In this document: piece after piece, positions 7,582 to 16,786 of the stretch
Numbering within the stretch: the stretch's first letter is position 1
How the letters are laid out: each line of letters begins with the position of its first letter
Assembly: GCA_964276095.1 (NCBI GenBank)
Contig: CAXYDR010000003.1
Coordinates: 930,001-994,000 of the forward strand
Direction of reading: 5' to 3'
DNA: 64,000 nucleotides
DNA from: GCA-2733415 sp964276095
GTDB lineage: Bacteria > Bacteroidota > Bacteroidia > Flavobacteriales > Flavobacteriaceae
Translations under genes and position numbers: made by a program
The notes under the pieces: generated by a model
What the model was told of the DNA's origin: nothing
What the model saw: only the letters and a program-made list of their open reading frames with translations
The model's database searches: none

Positions 7582-8946
7582 ATGAGAAAAATTTTAGTAA
7601 TAGGTGCAGGGAAATCGGCCTCAAATTTAATTACCTACTTAATTGGAAAATCTGAGGAAGAAAACTTACATGTTACCATCGGAGATTTATCTTTAGAAAA
7701 TGCAAAAACACACGTTAAAGATCATAAAAATGCATCAGCTATTTTACTAGACATCTTTAAGGAAGATGAAAGAAAAGCTGCTGTACAAAATGCTGATATC
7801 GTTATCTCGATGCTTCCAGCTCGTTTTCATGTTGAAGTAGCTAAGGATTGTGTTGCCTACGGAAAACATATGGTTACTGCTTCATACATTAGTGATGAAA
7901 TGCAAGCACTAGATGCAGAGGTTAAAGAAAAAGGACTAGTATTTATGAATGAAATCGGTCTTGACCCAGGGATTGATCACATGAGTGCTATGCAAATAAT
8001 TGATCGTATTCATGACGAGGGTGGAAAGATTATGTTATTTGAATCATTTTGTGGTGGTTTAGTTGCTCCAGAGAGTGATAACAATTTATGGAATTACAAG
8101 TTTACTTGGAACCCTAGAAATGTTGTTTTAGCCGGACAAGGTGGAACTGCAATGTTTATACAAGAAGGCAAATACAAATACATACCATACAATCGTTTAT
8201 TCAGAAGAACTGAGTTTTTAGAAGTTGAAGGTTACGGAAAGTTTGAAGGATATGCTAATAGAGATTCTTTAAGTTATAGAAGCGTATACGGATTAAAGGA
8301 TGTTGATACCTTGTATAGAGGAACTATAAGAAGAGTTGGATATTCTCGTGCATGGAATAATTTCATCACACTAGGAATGACAGATGATTCATACACTATT
8401 GAAAACTCTGAAGAAATGACTTACAGAGATTTTGTAAACTCTTTTTTACCATACAGCCCAACAGATTCTGTTGAGTTAAAATTCCGTCATAGTTTAAAAA
8501 TAGACCAGGATGATGTAGTTTGGGATAAATACTTAGAACTGGATTTATTTAGCGCCACTAAAAAAGTTGGTTTAGTAAATGCTACTCCTGCTCAAATATT
8601 ACAAAAAATATTATTAGATACTTGGACTTTACAACAAGAAGACAAGGACATGATTGTGATGTACCATAAGTTTGGTTATGAATTAAATGGCGAGAAAAAA
8701 CAAATAGATTCTAAAATGGTTATTTTAGGAGATGATCAAACGTTTACAGCAATGTCAAAGACAGTTGGCTTACCAGTTGCAATTGCTACACTACAAATAT
8801 TGAATGGTAAAATTAAAACTCCTGGAGTTCAATTACCAATTACTAAAGAAGTATACAACCCTATCTTAAAAGAATTGGAAGATTACGGTGTTATTTTTAA
8901 AGAAACTGAAGTTCCGTTTTTAGGTTATAATCCTGATAGATTGTAA
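7582..8946 (+). CDS. Saccharopine dehydrogenase family protein
   Basis: A 454-residue protein of the saccharopine dehydrogenase/LYS9-like family, which carries out NAD(P)-linked reactions on amino-acid adducts. The N-terminal Rossmann motif ILVIGAGKSASNLITYL begins at residue 3 and is followed by ADIVISMLPARFHVEVA and by NEIGLDPGIDHMSAM, a conserved segment. In flavobacteria such proteins are widespread, and the substrate is not certain (saccharopine or a related lysine intermediate). The start at 7582 follows the promoter at 7512-7542. A strong terminator lies 13 nt after the stop, so the gene is probably monocistronic. Confidence 0.9.
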   Translation: MRKILVIGAGKSASNLITYLIGKSEEENLHVTIGDLSLENAKTHVKDHKNASAILLDIFKEDERKAAVQNADIVISMLPARFHVEVAKDCVAYGKHMVTASYISDEMQALDAEVKEKGLVFMNEIGLDPGIDHMSAMQIIDRIHDEGGKIMLFESFCGGLVAPESDNNLWNYKFTWNPRNVVLAGQGGTAMFIQEGKYKYIPYNRLFRRTEFLEVEGYGKFEGYANRDSLSYRSVYGLKDVDTLYRGTIRRVGYSRAWNNFITLGMTDDSYTIENSEEMTYRDFVNSFLPYSPTDSVELKFRHSLKIDQDDVVWDKYLELDLFSATKKVGLVNATPAQILQKILLDTWTLQQEDKDMIVMYHKFGYELNGEKKQIDSKMVILGDDQTFTAMSKTVGLPVAIATLQILNGKIKTPGVQLPITKEVYNPILKELEDYGVIFKETEVPFLGYNPDRL

Positions 8947-8958
8947 TCATTTATTTCA

Positions 8959-8999
8959 TAAAAAAGGCTTTCAGAGTAATTCTTTGAAAGCCTTTTTTA
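8959..8999 (+). terminator. Rho-independent terminator
   Basis: Arms AAAAAAGGCTTTCA and TGAAAGCCTTTTTT enclose a short A/T-rich loop. It follows the saccharopine-dehydrogenase-like gene and may also stop the minus-strand small ORF at 9000-9110, whose stop codon touches it. Confidence 0.85.
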
Positions 9000-9110
9000 T
9001 TATAATTTATTCTTATCCTTTTTCTTAGGAGATAATTTGTATATCAAATACCCAAAACCTATTAAAAAATGAAGAAGTAAAACACCTGCTATTATATAAG
9101 TAGTATTCAT
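9000..9110 (-). CDS. 36-residue single-pass membrane protein
   Basis: A small reading frame encodes MNTTYIIAGVLLLHFLIGFG followed by YLIYKLSPKKKDKNKL. It has one hydrophobic helix (about residues 5-24) followed by a strongly basic tail, which predicts N-out/C-in insertion by the positive-inside rule. Small proteins of this shape are common in flavobacterial genomes but usually go unannotated. The stop abuts a terminator hairpin. No function is proposed. Confidence 0.6.
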   Translation of the reverse strand: MNTTYIIAGVLLLHFLIGFGYLIYKLSPKKKDKNKL

Positions 9111-9150
9111 TATTTTTTAAAGTAAAGATACAATATCTATAACTATATTT

Positions 9151-9489
9151 TTAACTCTTCCCTCCAAACATCAATAGTTCATTTACAACTATTTCAGTAA
9201 TGTAACGCTTGTTACCATCTTTATCATCATAACTTCTGGAAGTCAGTTTTCCTTCAATAGCTAACTCTTCGCCTTTGTTTACATACTGCTCTATTATTTG
9301 TGCTGTATTCCCCCAAGCAATAATATTATGCCATTGCGTATCTGTTATTTTTTCTCCTTGCGCATTTTTATAGCTGTCATTTGTAGCCATAGTAAATTTC
9401 GCTAATTTTTTACCACTCTCTAAAGTGATTACTTCTGGTTGGTTCCCTAAATTCCCAATCAACTGTACTTTGTTTCTTAATGTGCTCAT
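9151..9489 (-). CDS. ssb: Single-stranded DNA-binding protein (short form)
   Basis: A 112-residue OB-fold SSB. The N-terminal LRNKVQLIGNLGNQPEV, the middle TQWHNIIAWGNTAQIIEQYV and the strand segment EGKLTSRSYDDKDGNKRYIT are diagnostic. It stops directly after the OB fold with LLMFGGKS. It therefore lacks the disordered linker and the acidic DxDxPF tip with which the main replicative SSB recruits partners. It is probably an accessory paralogue, for example for DNA uptake or repair, with the full-length SSB elsewhere in the genome. It has its own intergenic region of about 190 bp upstream, with no clear TAnnTTTG match. Confidence 0.9.
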   Translation of the reverse strand: MSTLRNKVQLIGNLGNQPEVITLESGKKLAKFTMATNDSYKNAQGEKITDTQWHNIIAWGNTAQIIEQYVNKGEELAIEGKLTSRSYDDKDGNKRYITEIVVNELLMFGGKS

Positions 9490-9681
9490 AATTTAATTTT
9501 TTGTATATGCCATTTACAGGCAATCGTTAAACAGTTAATACTATCGAGTTGTTATGTTTCGACACTGCAAAGATGGGATCACATTATATTTTTATTCGGT
9601 AATTACTTGCTTACTGTCGATTGTAAATAATTGTAGTCGTTTGTAAACGGTTTTTTTGTACCTTGTGATAAATTGATGTAG

Positions 9682-10260
9682 ATGAAAAATGCACTATTAA
9701 TCGCTTACCTACTTTTCACGGGGTACTTAGGATATTCTCAAAACTTTTTTCAACAAATAAGTGCTTGTGCCATAGAACTTATTGATGACACCATTGTTTA
9801 TGATCCAGCCTATTTTTCTATAAAATACCCTAATGGAGATATTCCAGATGGGAAAGGAGTATGTACTGATGTGGTTATTAGAACCTATAGGAAAATGGGA
9901 ATAGATTTACAAAAAGAAGTTCATGAGGATATGAAACAAAACTTCAACTCCTATCCTAAAACATGGGGCTTAAAAAGAACCGACACTAATATTGACCATA
10001 GAAGAGTCCCTAATTTGATGACATTTTTCAAGCATCATAATGCACAAAAAAACATAACAACAAATGCTAATGACTATCAACCTGGAGATATTGTGTGCTG
10101 GAATCTTGGAGGAGCAATCACACATATTGGCATTGTAACAAGTCAAAAAACTGAAGACAAACAACGCTATTTAATTGTCCATAATATTGGAGGAGGTCAA
10201 GTAGCCGAAGATGTTCTATTCGCATACACAATAATTGGCCATTATCGCTATAAAAAATAA
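9682..10260 (+). CDS. DUF1287 family secreted protein (NlpC/P60-like fold)
   Basis: A 192-residue protein with a signal peptide (about residues 1-19, ending GYSQ). The mature part matches DUF1287 (YijF-like): YPNGDIPDGKGVCTDVVIRT with the putative nucleophile Cys, DHRRVPNLMTFF, and PGDIVCWNLGGAITHIGIV with the putative catalytic His. This layout is the cysteine-peptidase/amidase fold of the NlpC/P60 group, so a role on peptidoglycan or peptides in the periplasm is plausible but unproven. A near-consensus -7 box (TACCTTGT, about 9658-9665) precedes it. The zinc-ribbon gene starts 3 nt after its stop and is likely co-transcribed. Confidence 0.85.
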   Translation: MKNALLIAYLLFTGYLGYSQNFFQQISACAIELIDDTIVYDPAYFSIKYPNGDIPDGKGVCTDVVIRTYRKMGIDLQKEVHEDMKQNFNSYPKTWGLKRTDTNIDHRRVPNLMTFFKHHNAQKNITTNANDYQPGDIVCWNLGGAITHIGIVTSQKTEDKQRYLIVHNIGGGQVAEDVLFAYTIIGHYRYKK

Positions 10261-10263
10261 CTC

Positions 10264-10614
10264 ATGGAAAAGAATTGTTTAGAATGTAAGCAACCTATAA
10301 AAGGACGTGCAGATAAAAAATTCTGTGACGACAGTTGTAGGAATGAATACAATAATAGAGTTAATAAGGATTCTAAAAATTTAATCAGAAATGTGAATAA
10401 TCGGTTGCGAAAAAATTGGCGGATTCTTGAGGAACTAAACCCTGAAAGCAAAACAAAAACATCAAGAAGTAAATTGATTGAAAAAGGGTTTGATTTCTCC
10501 TACTTCACTTCTACATATACTACAAAAATTGGCACCGTATATTATTTTGTGTACGATCAAGGATATCTACCTTTAGAAAAAGAATATTATGCATTAGTAA
10601 AAAGAAACGATTAA
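10264..10614 (+). CDS. Small zinc-ribbon protein of unknown function
   Basis: A 116-residue protein. The N-terminus has two Cys pairs, CLECKQPIKGRADKKFC and then DDSC, forming a CxxC-x(13)-CxxxC type zinc ribbon over residues 5-26. The rest is basic (NRVNKDSKNLIRNVNNRLRK, about 30-50) followed by a domain of mixed strands and helix ending YYALVKRND. Similar proteins occur in many flavobacteria as conserved hypotheticals. Zinc ribbon plus basic region suggests nucleic-acid binding, by inference only. It is tightly linked to the DUF1287 gene (3 nt gap). Confidence 0.75.
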   Translation: MEKNCLECKQPIKGRADKKFCDDSCRNEYNNRVNKDSKNLIRNVNNRLRKNWRILEELNPESKTKTSRSKLIEKGFDFSYFTSTYTTKIGTVYYFVYDQGYLPLEKEYYALVKRND

Positions 10615-10661
10615 TGATTGTCATTCTTCATTAACATTTTCAATCTTTTAATTCAAATATC

Positions 10662-12947
10662 ATGTTTAAAAAAATTATAGCACTTCTTATATTTTCTCTT
10701 GCTGCATATTCAAGTATCAAAACTTTAATGCCGCAAGACAATTTTATTGGTAATCCTACTAATTCAGAATTTTCGAATTCTAAAGCATTCAAACACATTC
10801 AAAATTTAGGAAGTGACGCACATGCAGTAGGAACAAATGCTCACGAAGATGCTTCAGAGTATATTATTGAGGAACTAGAGAAACTAGGCTTAGAAGTACA
10901 AACTCAAGAAGGAAATAGTTTTAGTGACTGGGGAACTTTTGCTAAGGTTAAAAATATAGCTGCAAGAATAAAAGGAACGGATAATTCAAAGGCATTAGTG
11001 CTAATGAGTCATTATGATAGTGCAGGTCATTCTTCCAAAGGCGCTAGTGATGCTGCTAGTGGGGTTGCCACAGTATTGGAAGGAATAAGAGCTTTTATTG
11101 CAAAAGGTACTGCTCATAAAAACGACATTATCATTTTAATTACAGACGGTGAGGAACTTGGACTAAATGGCGCTAGATTATTTGTTAAGGAACATCCATG
11201 GACGAAGGACATAGGACTAATATTAAATTTTGAAGCTAGAGGTAGTGGCGGCCCGTCTTTTACTTTAGTAGAAACTACAGATGGTAATGCTGCATTAATG
11301 AATGAATTTATAAAAGCAAACCCGAAGTACCCCGTAGCAAATTCATTAGCCTATAGCATTTATAAAAAATTACCAAACGATACCGATTTAACTGTATTCA
11401 GAAAAGAAGCTGGCATACAAGGATTCAACTTCGCTTTTATAGATGATCATTTTGATTATCATGCTGCTTTGGATACTCCTGAACGATTAGATAATAACAC
11501 ACTATCGCACCAAGCTAGTTATTTGATGCCGTTATTAAATCATTTTGGAAATACAGATTTAACTAACTTAAAGAGTACAGAAAATAATGTGTATTTTAAT
11601 TCTCCTCTAGGAATGCACTCCTACCCTTTCACATGGATTTTACCGCTGGTAATTATAGCAGCTATTCTATTTATTCTAATTTTAATTTATGGAAAAAGGC
11701 GTAAAAAATTAAATGGGACAGCAATTGGAAAAGGGTTTTTAGCTTTATTTTCTGCATTGCTAATTAATGGCGTTATTGGCTTTTTGGGTTGGAAAACCAT
11801 CTTACAATTATACCCTAATTACAATGAAATACTACATGGATTCACGTACAACGGGCACTTATATATTCTGTTTTTTGTGCTTCTTTCACTAAGCATTACT
11901 TTTTATATTTACAAGAAGGTTTATACTGCTACTAACACTAAAGAGTTAATTGTCGCACCTATCTTTATTTGGTTATTACTTAATTTTGGAATTTCTCAAG
12001 AATTAGAAGGAGCCAGTTTCTTTATCATCCCATTATTCTTTGCCTTAGGATTGTTTTTTATTTTACTACGTAAAGATAAACCAAGCATCCTTGCCTCAAC
12101 ACTTTTATGTTTGCCTGCTATTTTTATTTTAGCACCATTCATTCAGCAATTTCCAATTGCACTAGGATTAAAAATTATTGTTGCTTCAAGTGTTTTAATT
12201 GTATTATTATTCGGGTTATTATTACCCGTTCTTGGATTTATAAGAAGAAAAAAATCATTAGGTCATATATTATTGCTTGCTTCAGGTATCGTTTTTCTAA
12301 TTGCACATTTGAAAAGCGGATTTACTCCTGAGCAACCAAAACCAAATAGTCTAGTGTATTTACAAGATAATGATACTCAAAAAAATTACTGGTTAAGCTA
12401 TGATAAAATTCTTGATGATTGGAATTCTTCTTATTTTGAACACACCATTAATGATCAATCAACTATAAATTTTGGGAGCAAATACAATACTCAATTTAGT
12501 ACAATATCAAACGCTCCAAAAATAACACTACCTGAGTCAAATTATAACGTTTCCATTGATACTATTATTAATCAGGAACGAAGAATACAGCTATGCATAA
12601 TGCCTAAGCGTAAACTAAATAGTATCGAAATTAATTCTAAAACAAAAAACGCTTTTAATAACTTCAGTATTAACGGAACTAAAATTAAAACAAATATAGA
12701 TTCTAAATTTTTCAATAATAACAGTCCACGAGTAGCGACATATCATCTCGTAAATAACGAGCCATTAGAGTTGAATTTTAGCATTCATAAAGATAGTATT
12801 CCGCATATAGAATTACTAGAAACATCGCATGACTTATTAAGCAACACAACTTTGAAAATTAAAAACCGAGATGACAATATGATTCCTAAACCATTCGTAA
12901 TAAACGATGCTATTATTGTTAAAAACACCATAAAGTTTAATGACTAA
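10662..12947 (+). CDS. M28 family zinc peptidase with multi-pass membrane domain
   Basis: A 761-residue membrane-anchored aminopeptidase-like protein. An N-terminal signal anchor (about 5-22) precedes an M28 catalytic domain (about 40-310). Putative ligands for two metal ions are H117 in SHYDS, D130 in GASDAASG, the glutamate pair E164/E165 in DGEELGL, E191 in NFEARG, and the His of DYHAALDTPE near 270. About eight transmembrane helices follow (about 320-560), then a soluble beta-rich C-terminal domain (about 570-761). This plan resembles the ER and bacterial M28 peptidases with multi-spanning domains. The stop overlaps the start of the next gene by 8 nt, so the two are translationally linked. 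Confidence 0.92.
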   Translation: MFKKIIALLIFSLAAYSSIKTLMPQDNFIGNPTNSEFSNSKAFKHIQNLGSDAHAVGTNAHEDASEYIIEELEKLGLEVQTQEGNSFSDWGTFAKVKNIAARIKGTDNSKALVLMSHYDSAGHSSKGASDAASGVATVLEGIRAFIAKGTAHKNDIIILITDGEELGLNGARLFVKEHPWTKDIGLILNFEARGSGGPSFTLVETTDGNAALMNEFIKANPKYPVANSLAYSIYKKLPNDTDLTVFRKEAGIQGFNFAFIDDHFDYHAALDTPERLDNNTLSHQASYLMPLLNHFGNTDLTNLKSTENNVYFNSPLGMHSYPFTWILPLVIIAAILFILILIYGKRRKKLNGTAIGKGFLALFSALLINGVIGFLGWKTILQLYPNYNEILHGFTYNGHLYILFFVLLSLSITFYIYKKVYTATNTKELIVAPIFIWLLLNFGISQELEGASFFIIPLFFALGLFFILLRKDKPSILASTLLCLPAIFILAPFIQQFPIALGLKIIVASSVLIVLLFGLLLPVLGFIRRKKSLGHILLLASGIVFLIAHLKSGFTPEQPKPNSLVYLQDNDTQKNYWLSYDKILDDWNSSYFEHTINDQSTINFGSKYNTQFSTISNAPKITLPESNYNVSIDTIINQERRIQLCIMPKRKLNSIEINSKTKNAFNNFSINGTKIKTNIDSKFFNNNSPRVATYHLVNNEPLELNFSIHKDSIPHIELLETSHDLLSNTTLKIKNRDDNMIPKPFVINDAIIVKNTIKFND

Positions 12948-13722
12948 AGTTGCTATATTAGGCTGTGGATGGTTAGGATTACCATTAGCCGTACAGTTAT
13001 TAAAATCTGGTAATCAAGTAAACGGAAGTACAACTTCTATAGAAAAAGAAAAAACCTTGATTAACGCAGGTATAAATTCGTATATCCTAGATTTAGACAA
13101 TTTGAATAGTGATTTAAACGAATTTTTAAATGTTGATGAATTAATAATTACAATTCCTCCTCGATTAAAGAATCATAAGGAAATTATTAAAAACTTAATC
13201 TCCAAAATTGAATCTTCAACAATAAAACGAGTTACCTATACAAGTTCCATATCTGTTTATGGAAACACAACAGGTATCATTACTGAAGAAACAAAAACAA
13301 ATCCCACTAGAGAATCTGTAATACAAATTACTGAAATAGAACAATTATTACTTAACAACTCAAAATTCAAAACCAATATTATACGCTTGGGAGGTTTGAT
13401 TGGCCCAAACAGACATCCAGTATATAGTTTGTCTGGAAAAACAATAAAATCGCCAGATGAACTTATCAACTTGATTCACTTAGAAGATTGTATTACAGTT
13501 ATTGAGCAACTACTAAAAGCGAATATTACTGATGAAATCTTTAATCTTGTAAATCCCTACCATCCTAAAAAAGGCTTGTATTACACTAAGTATTGTGAAC
13601 AATTAAAATTACCGCTTCCGATAATTAACAACAACACAAACCCACTAATAAAAGAAGTATCTTCGGAAAAAATCCGCGCATTATTAAATTATGTATTTAA
13701 AAATAATTTGATACTTTCGTAG
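12940..13722 (+). CDS. NAD(P)-binding epimerase-like protein (YeeZ type)
   Basis: A 260-residue extended-SDR-like protein. The N-terminal motif AILGCGWLGLPLAVQLLKSG is the dinucleotide-binding loop. TYTSSISVYGNT occupies the place of the SDR serine/tyrosine region, and IIRLGGLIGPNRHP is the typical epimerase segment after the active site. The YxxxK pair is not obvious, as in the YeeZ subgroup, so catalytic activity is uncertain. It overlaps the M28 peptidase gene by 8 nt and is followed 26 nt later by the TPR gene, which suggests one operon. Confidence 0.85.
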   Translation: MTKVAILGCGWLGLPLAVQLLKSGNQVNGSTTSIEKEKTLINAGINSYILDLDNLNSDLNEFLNVDELIITIPPRLKNHKEIIKNLISKIESSTIKRVTYTSSISVYGNTTGIITEETKTNPTRESVIQITEIEQLLLNNSKFKTNIIRLGGLIGPNRHPVYSLSGKTIKSPDELINLIHLEDCITVIEQLLKANITDEIFNLVNPYHPKKGLYYTKYCEQLKLPLPIINNNTNPLIKEVSSEKIRALLNYVFKNNLILS

Positions 13723-13748
13723 CTATTCTATTTATAAGAAAAAAAATC

Positions 13749-14465
13749 ATGAAAAAATTAATACTTTGTTTTGTTGCATTACTTACTATTTCTGCAACTC
13801 AAGCTCAAAAAAATAAAAAAGGAAATAATACAGAAGCAGCACTAACATCTCATTATCAAAAGTATTACAAAATGATGCTTGAAAATAATGATCTTGACGG
13901 GGCAATTGAAGGCTTAAGTCATTTAATTGTTTTAGCACCATCTGAATCAAAAAAAGACACACTAGCTTATATGTATCTTCAGGCTAATAAGCCAATGCAA
14001 GCTATAAAAGTTGTAGGTAATTCAACTTCTGATTTAGCTTTAAAAACAAAAGCTATTGGGTTTAAAAACTTAAACAATCCTAAAAAAGCTATTGAAAATT
14101 ACGAAGCGTTAATTCTGAAAAACAAGAGTGTTTTAGATGCTTATGAACTAGCACAATTACAATATAGTATTCAGCGTTTAGGAGAAGCAAAAGCAACCAT
14201 TAATTATGGTTTACAAAACTCAAAAGAAGAGAAGGTTAGAATTTTCGTAAAAGGAAATAGCTATTTAGAAACTCCTATTAAAGCTGCTTTCTTAAATATT
14301 CTTGGATTAATAGAGTACAACCTTGACAAAAGTAATATTGATAAAGCTATTACTATTTTTGACGAAGCTTTAAAAATAGACCCTCAGTTTGTTTTAGCTT
14401 TAGAAAACAAAAAAGGATTACTAGCTCAAAAAGAAGGAAAGCCAACTCCTGCTAAAAAGCAATAA
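13749..14465 (+). CDS. Secreted TPR-repeat protein
   Basis: A 238-residue protein with a clean signal peptide (MKKLILCFVALLTISATQAQ). The mature part consists of tetratricopeptide-like helical pairs: one near DLDGAIEGLSHLIVLAPSES, one near NNPKKAIENYEALILKNKSV, one near DAYELAQLQYSIQRLGEAKA, and a last one near DKAITIFDEALKIDPQFVLA. TPR proteins of this kind are scaffolds for protein contacts in the periplasm or outer-membrane region. The specific partner is unknown. It closes the 10662-14465 run, followed by a terminator. Confidence 0.85.
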   Translation: MKKLILCFVALLTISATQAQKNKKGNNTEAALTSHYQKYYKMMLENNDLDGAIEGLSHLIVLAPSESKKDTLAYMYLQANKPMQAIKVVGNSTSDLALKTKAIGFKNLNNPKKAIENYEALILKNKSVLDAYELAQLQYSIQRLGEAKATINYGLQNSKEEKVRIFVKGNSYLETPIKAAFLNILGLIEYNLDKSNIDKAITIFDEALKIDPQFVLALENKKGLLAQKEGKPTPAKKQ

Positions 14466-14484
14466 ATTAAAGTTGATATATTAT

Positions 14485-14513
14485 AAAAAAGGAGTTTTAC
14501 AGCTCCTTTTTTT
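14485..14513. terminator. Convergent terminator between TPR gene and tadA
   Basis: Arms AAAAAAGGAG and CTCCTTTTTT enclose an 8-nt loop. It lies between two convergent genes and overlaps the tadA stop codon region at 14512, so it can act in both directions. Confidence 0.75.
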
Positions 14514-14961
14514 AGTTTAAGTTTCTTCTTTCGATAAAAAATTGTTTCATCAACTTACCGCACTTATCTTCTAAAACTCCACCTTTAAAAGTTGTTTTAG
14601 GGTGTAGTTTTGTTTGCATATTGATAAAACCTCTTGATACATCTTTTGCTCCAAATATTACTTTATCTATTTGCGACCAATATAAAGCTCCAGCACACAT
14701 TTGACATGGTTCTAGGGTGACATATAAGGTACATTTTTTAAGATACTTCCCTCCCAAAAAATCAGCAGCTGCAGTTATTGCTTGCATTTCAGCGTGAGCT
14801 GTTACATCGTTTAGCAACTCAGTTAAATTATGAGCTCTTGCTATAACTCTATTATCTACAACTATTACAGCACCTACAGGTATTTCACCTTTTTCAAAAG
14901 CCATTTCAGCCTCTTGAAGCGCCTTTTTCATAAAGTATTCATCAGAAAACAATTCTTCCAT
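14512..14961 (-). CDS. tadA: tRNA adenosine(34) deaminase / nucleoside deaminase
   Basis: A 149-residue cytidine/deoxycytidylate-deaminase-fold enzyme. The zinc and catalytic motif is THAEMQAI (His ligand and Glu proton shuttle), and PCQMCAGAL supplies the two Cys ligands. The segments GEIPVGAVIVVDN and KVIFGAKDVSRG agree with TadA, which makes inosine at position 34 of tRNA-Arg. It is the usual length. The gene is divergent from dxs with only 26 nt between start codons, so the two promoters must overlap; a near-match -7 box (TATTTTTA on the minus strand, 14967-14974) is visible. Confidence 0.93.
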   Translation of the reverse strand: MEELFSDEYFMKKALQEAEMAFEKGEIPVGAVIVVDNRVIARAHNLTELLNDVTAHAEMQAITAAADFLGGKYLKKCTLYVTLEPCQMCAGALYWSQIDKVIFGAKDVSRGFINMQTKLHPKTTFKGGVLEDKCGKLMKQFFIERRNLN

Positions 14962-14975
14962 AGCGGTAAAAATAC

Positions 14976-14983
14976 TACTTTTG
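14976..14983 (+). promoter_or_regulatory. -7 box of dxs
   Basis: TACTTTTG matches TAnnTTTG exactly and ends only 4 nt before the dxs ATG. Transcription would start on or next to the start codon, so the mRNA should be leaderless or nearly so. Confidence 0.55.
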
Positions 14984-14987
14984 CTTT

Positions 14988-16775
14988 ATGTCAGACAATT
15001 TACTATCAACAATATTCAATCCGATTGACTTAAGGAAACTTGATAAATATCAATTACCTACTCTTGCAAAAGAGTTACGTGATTTTATTATTGATATTGT
15101 AGCCATAAAAGAAGGTCATTTAGGAGCTAGCTTAGGAGTTGTAGAACTGACCATTGCATTGCATTATATTTTTGACACTCCAAACGACTTATTAGTTTGG
15201 GATGTTGGCCACCAAGCTTACGGACATAAAATTTTAACAGAGCGTAGAGAGCAATTTCATACCTACAGACAATTAAACGGAATAGCAGGTTTTCCTAATC
15301 GAAATGAAAGTATATACGATACTTTTGGAGTAGGACATTCTTCAACTTCTATATCAGCTGCTTTAGGAATGGCTATGGCCTCAAACTTAAAAGGGGAAAC
15401 TGAAAAACAACATATAGCTGTTATTGGAGATGCTTCTATAGCTAGCGGAATGGCATTTGAAGCCTTAAACCATGCAGGTGTTTCCAAAGCAAATATTTTA
15501 GTTATTTTGAATGATAATGCTATTGGGATTGATCCAAGTGTGGGAGCCTTAAAGCAATATTTTACTGGTATTAAAAAAGGAGAAGCGAATCATCAACACA
15601 ATATATTTGAAGCTTTAAATTTTGAATATTCAGGCCCTATTGACGGACATAATTTTGATGAGTTAATTTCAGAATTTAATAGATTAAAAAAAATAAAAGG
15701 CCCAAAATTCTTACACGTAATAACAACAAAAGGAAAAGGACTAAAACAAGCAGAGCAAGATCAAGTTAAATATCATGCTCCTGGAAAATTTGATGCTAAA
15801 ACTGGTGAGTTAACCATTAAACCATCTACTGTTCAGCCTCCAAAATATCAAGATGTTTTTGGAGAAACCATACTTGATTTAGCGCTTCAGAATGATAAAA
15901 TTGTAGGAATAACTCCAGCAATGCCAACTGGTAGTTCGTTAAAAATAATGATGGATGCTTTACCTAAGCGCGCAATTGACGTTGGAATAGCTGAACAACA
16001 TGCAGTAACTTTAGCTGCTGGGATGGCAACCCAAGGAATGTTCGTGTATTGCAACATCTACTCTACGTTTTTACAACGTGCATATGATCAAATCATACAT
16101 GACGTGGCTTTACAAAACTTACCCGTTATTTTCTGTCTAGACAGAGCGGGTTTAGTAGGAGAAGACGGTGCTACACATCATGGTGTTTTTGACTTAGCTT
16201 ATCTAAGATGCATACCCAATTTGATTATTTTTTCACCAAGGAATGAAATTGAATTACGAAATATATTATACACAACTCAACTAGGACTAAGCCGTCCTAT
16301 TGCCATTAGGTATCCACGTGGAAGAGGTGTTACTCTTGACTGGAAACAACCCTATCAAAAAATTGAAATTGGTAAAGGAATGTGTATTAAGGAAGGTAGT
16401 AAAGTTGCTGTGCTTAGTATTGGTCATATTGGGAATTCAATGCAAGAAGTATACTCTTATCTAACAGCAAATGAAGCTGAAAAAATTGCTCATTATGACA
16501 TGCGATTTATAAAACCTTTAGACGAAAAATTATTGCATGATATATTCAAAAATCACAAAACCATCATCACCATTGAAGACGGAACTATTATTGGTGGATT
16601 TGGAAGTGCTATAACTGAGTTTGCAGCATTACATAACTACAAAAACAACATACACGTACAAGGAATACCCGATCGATTTATTGAACACGGAACTGTTTTT
16701 GAACTATACGATTCTATAGGTTTATCTCCAGAAAAAATAGCGAAGACTTTACAGCAAACAATTCATGACTTTTAA
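14988..16775 (+). CDS. dxs: 1-deoxy-D-xylulose-5-phosphate synthase
   Basis: A 595-residue thiamine-diphosphate enzyme joining pyruvate and glyceraldehyde 3-phosphate, the first step of the MEP isoprenoid pathway. Visible marks are KEGHLGASLGVVELTIALHY, the catalytic-His segment DVGHQAYGHKILTER near residue 70, the ThDP motif GDASIASGMAFEALNHAG with the Asn of LNDN about 25 residues later, and in the second half GIAEQHAVTLAAGMA with DRAGLVGEDGATHHGVFDL. Length is close to other Bacteroidetes Dxs. The ATG at 14988 is supported by homology of the next residues (DLRKLDKYQLPTLAKELRDF). The next gene has its own promoter. Confidence 0.96.
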   Translation: MSDNLLSTIFNPIDLRKLDKYQLPTLAKELRDFIIDIVAIKEGHLGASLGVVELTIALHYIFDTPNDLLVWDVGHQAYGHKILTERREQFHTYRQLNGIAGFPNRNESIYDTFGVGHSSTSISAALGMAMASNLKGETEKQHIAVIGDASIASGMAFEALNHAGVSKANILVILNDNAIGIDPSVGALKQYFTGIKKGEANHQHNIFEALNFEYSGPIDGHNFDELISEFNRLKKIKGPKFLHVITTKGKGLKQAEQDQVKYHAPGKFDAKTGELTIKPSTVQPPKYQDVFGETILDLALQNDKIVGITPAMPTGSSLKIMMDALPKRAIDVGIAEQHAVTLAAGMATQGMFVYCNIYSTFLQRAYDQIIHDVALQNLPVIFCLDRAGLVGEDGATHHGVFDLAYLRCIPNLIIFSPRNEIELRNILYTTQLGLSRPIAIRYPRGRGVTLDWKQPYQKIEIGKGMCIKEGSKVAVLSIGHIGNSMQEVYSYLTANEAEKIAHYDMRFIKPLDEKLLHDIFKNHKTIITIEDGTIIGGFGSAITEFAALHNYKNNIHVQGIPDRFIEHGTVFELYDSIGLSPEKIAKTLQQTIHDF

Positions 16776-16786
16776 GCTTACATTCG

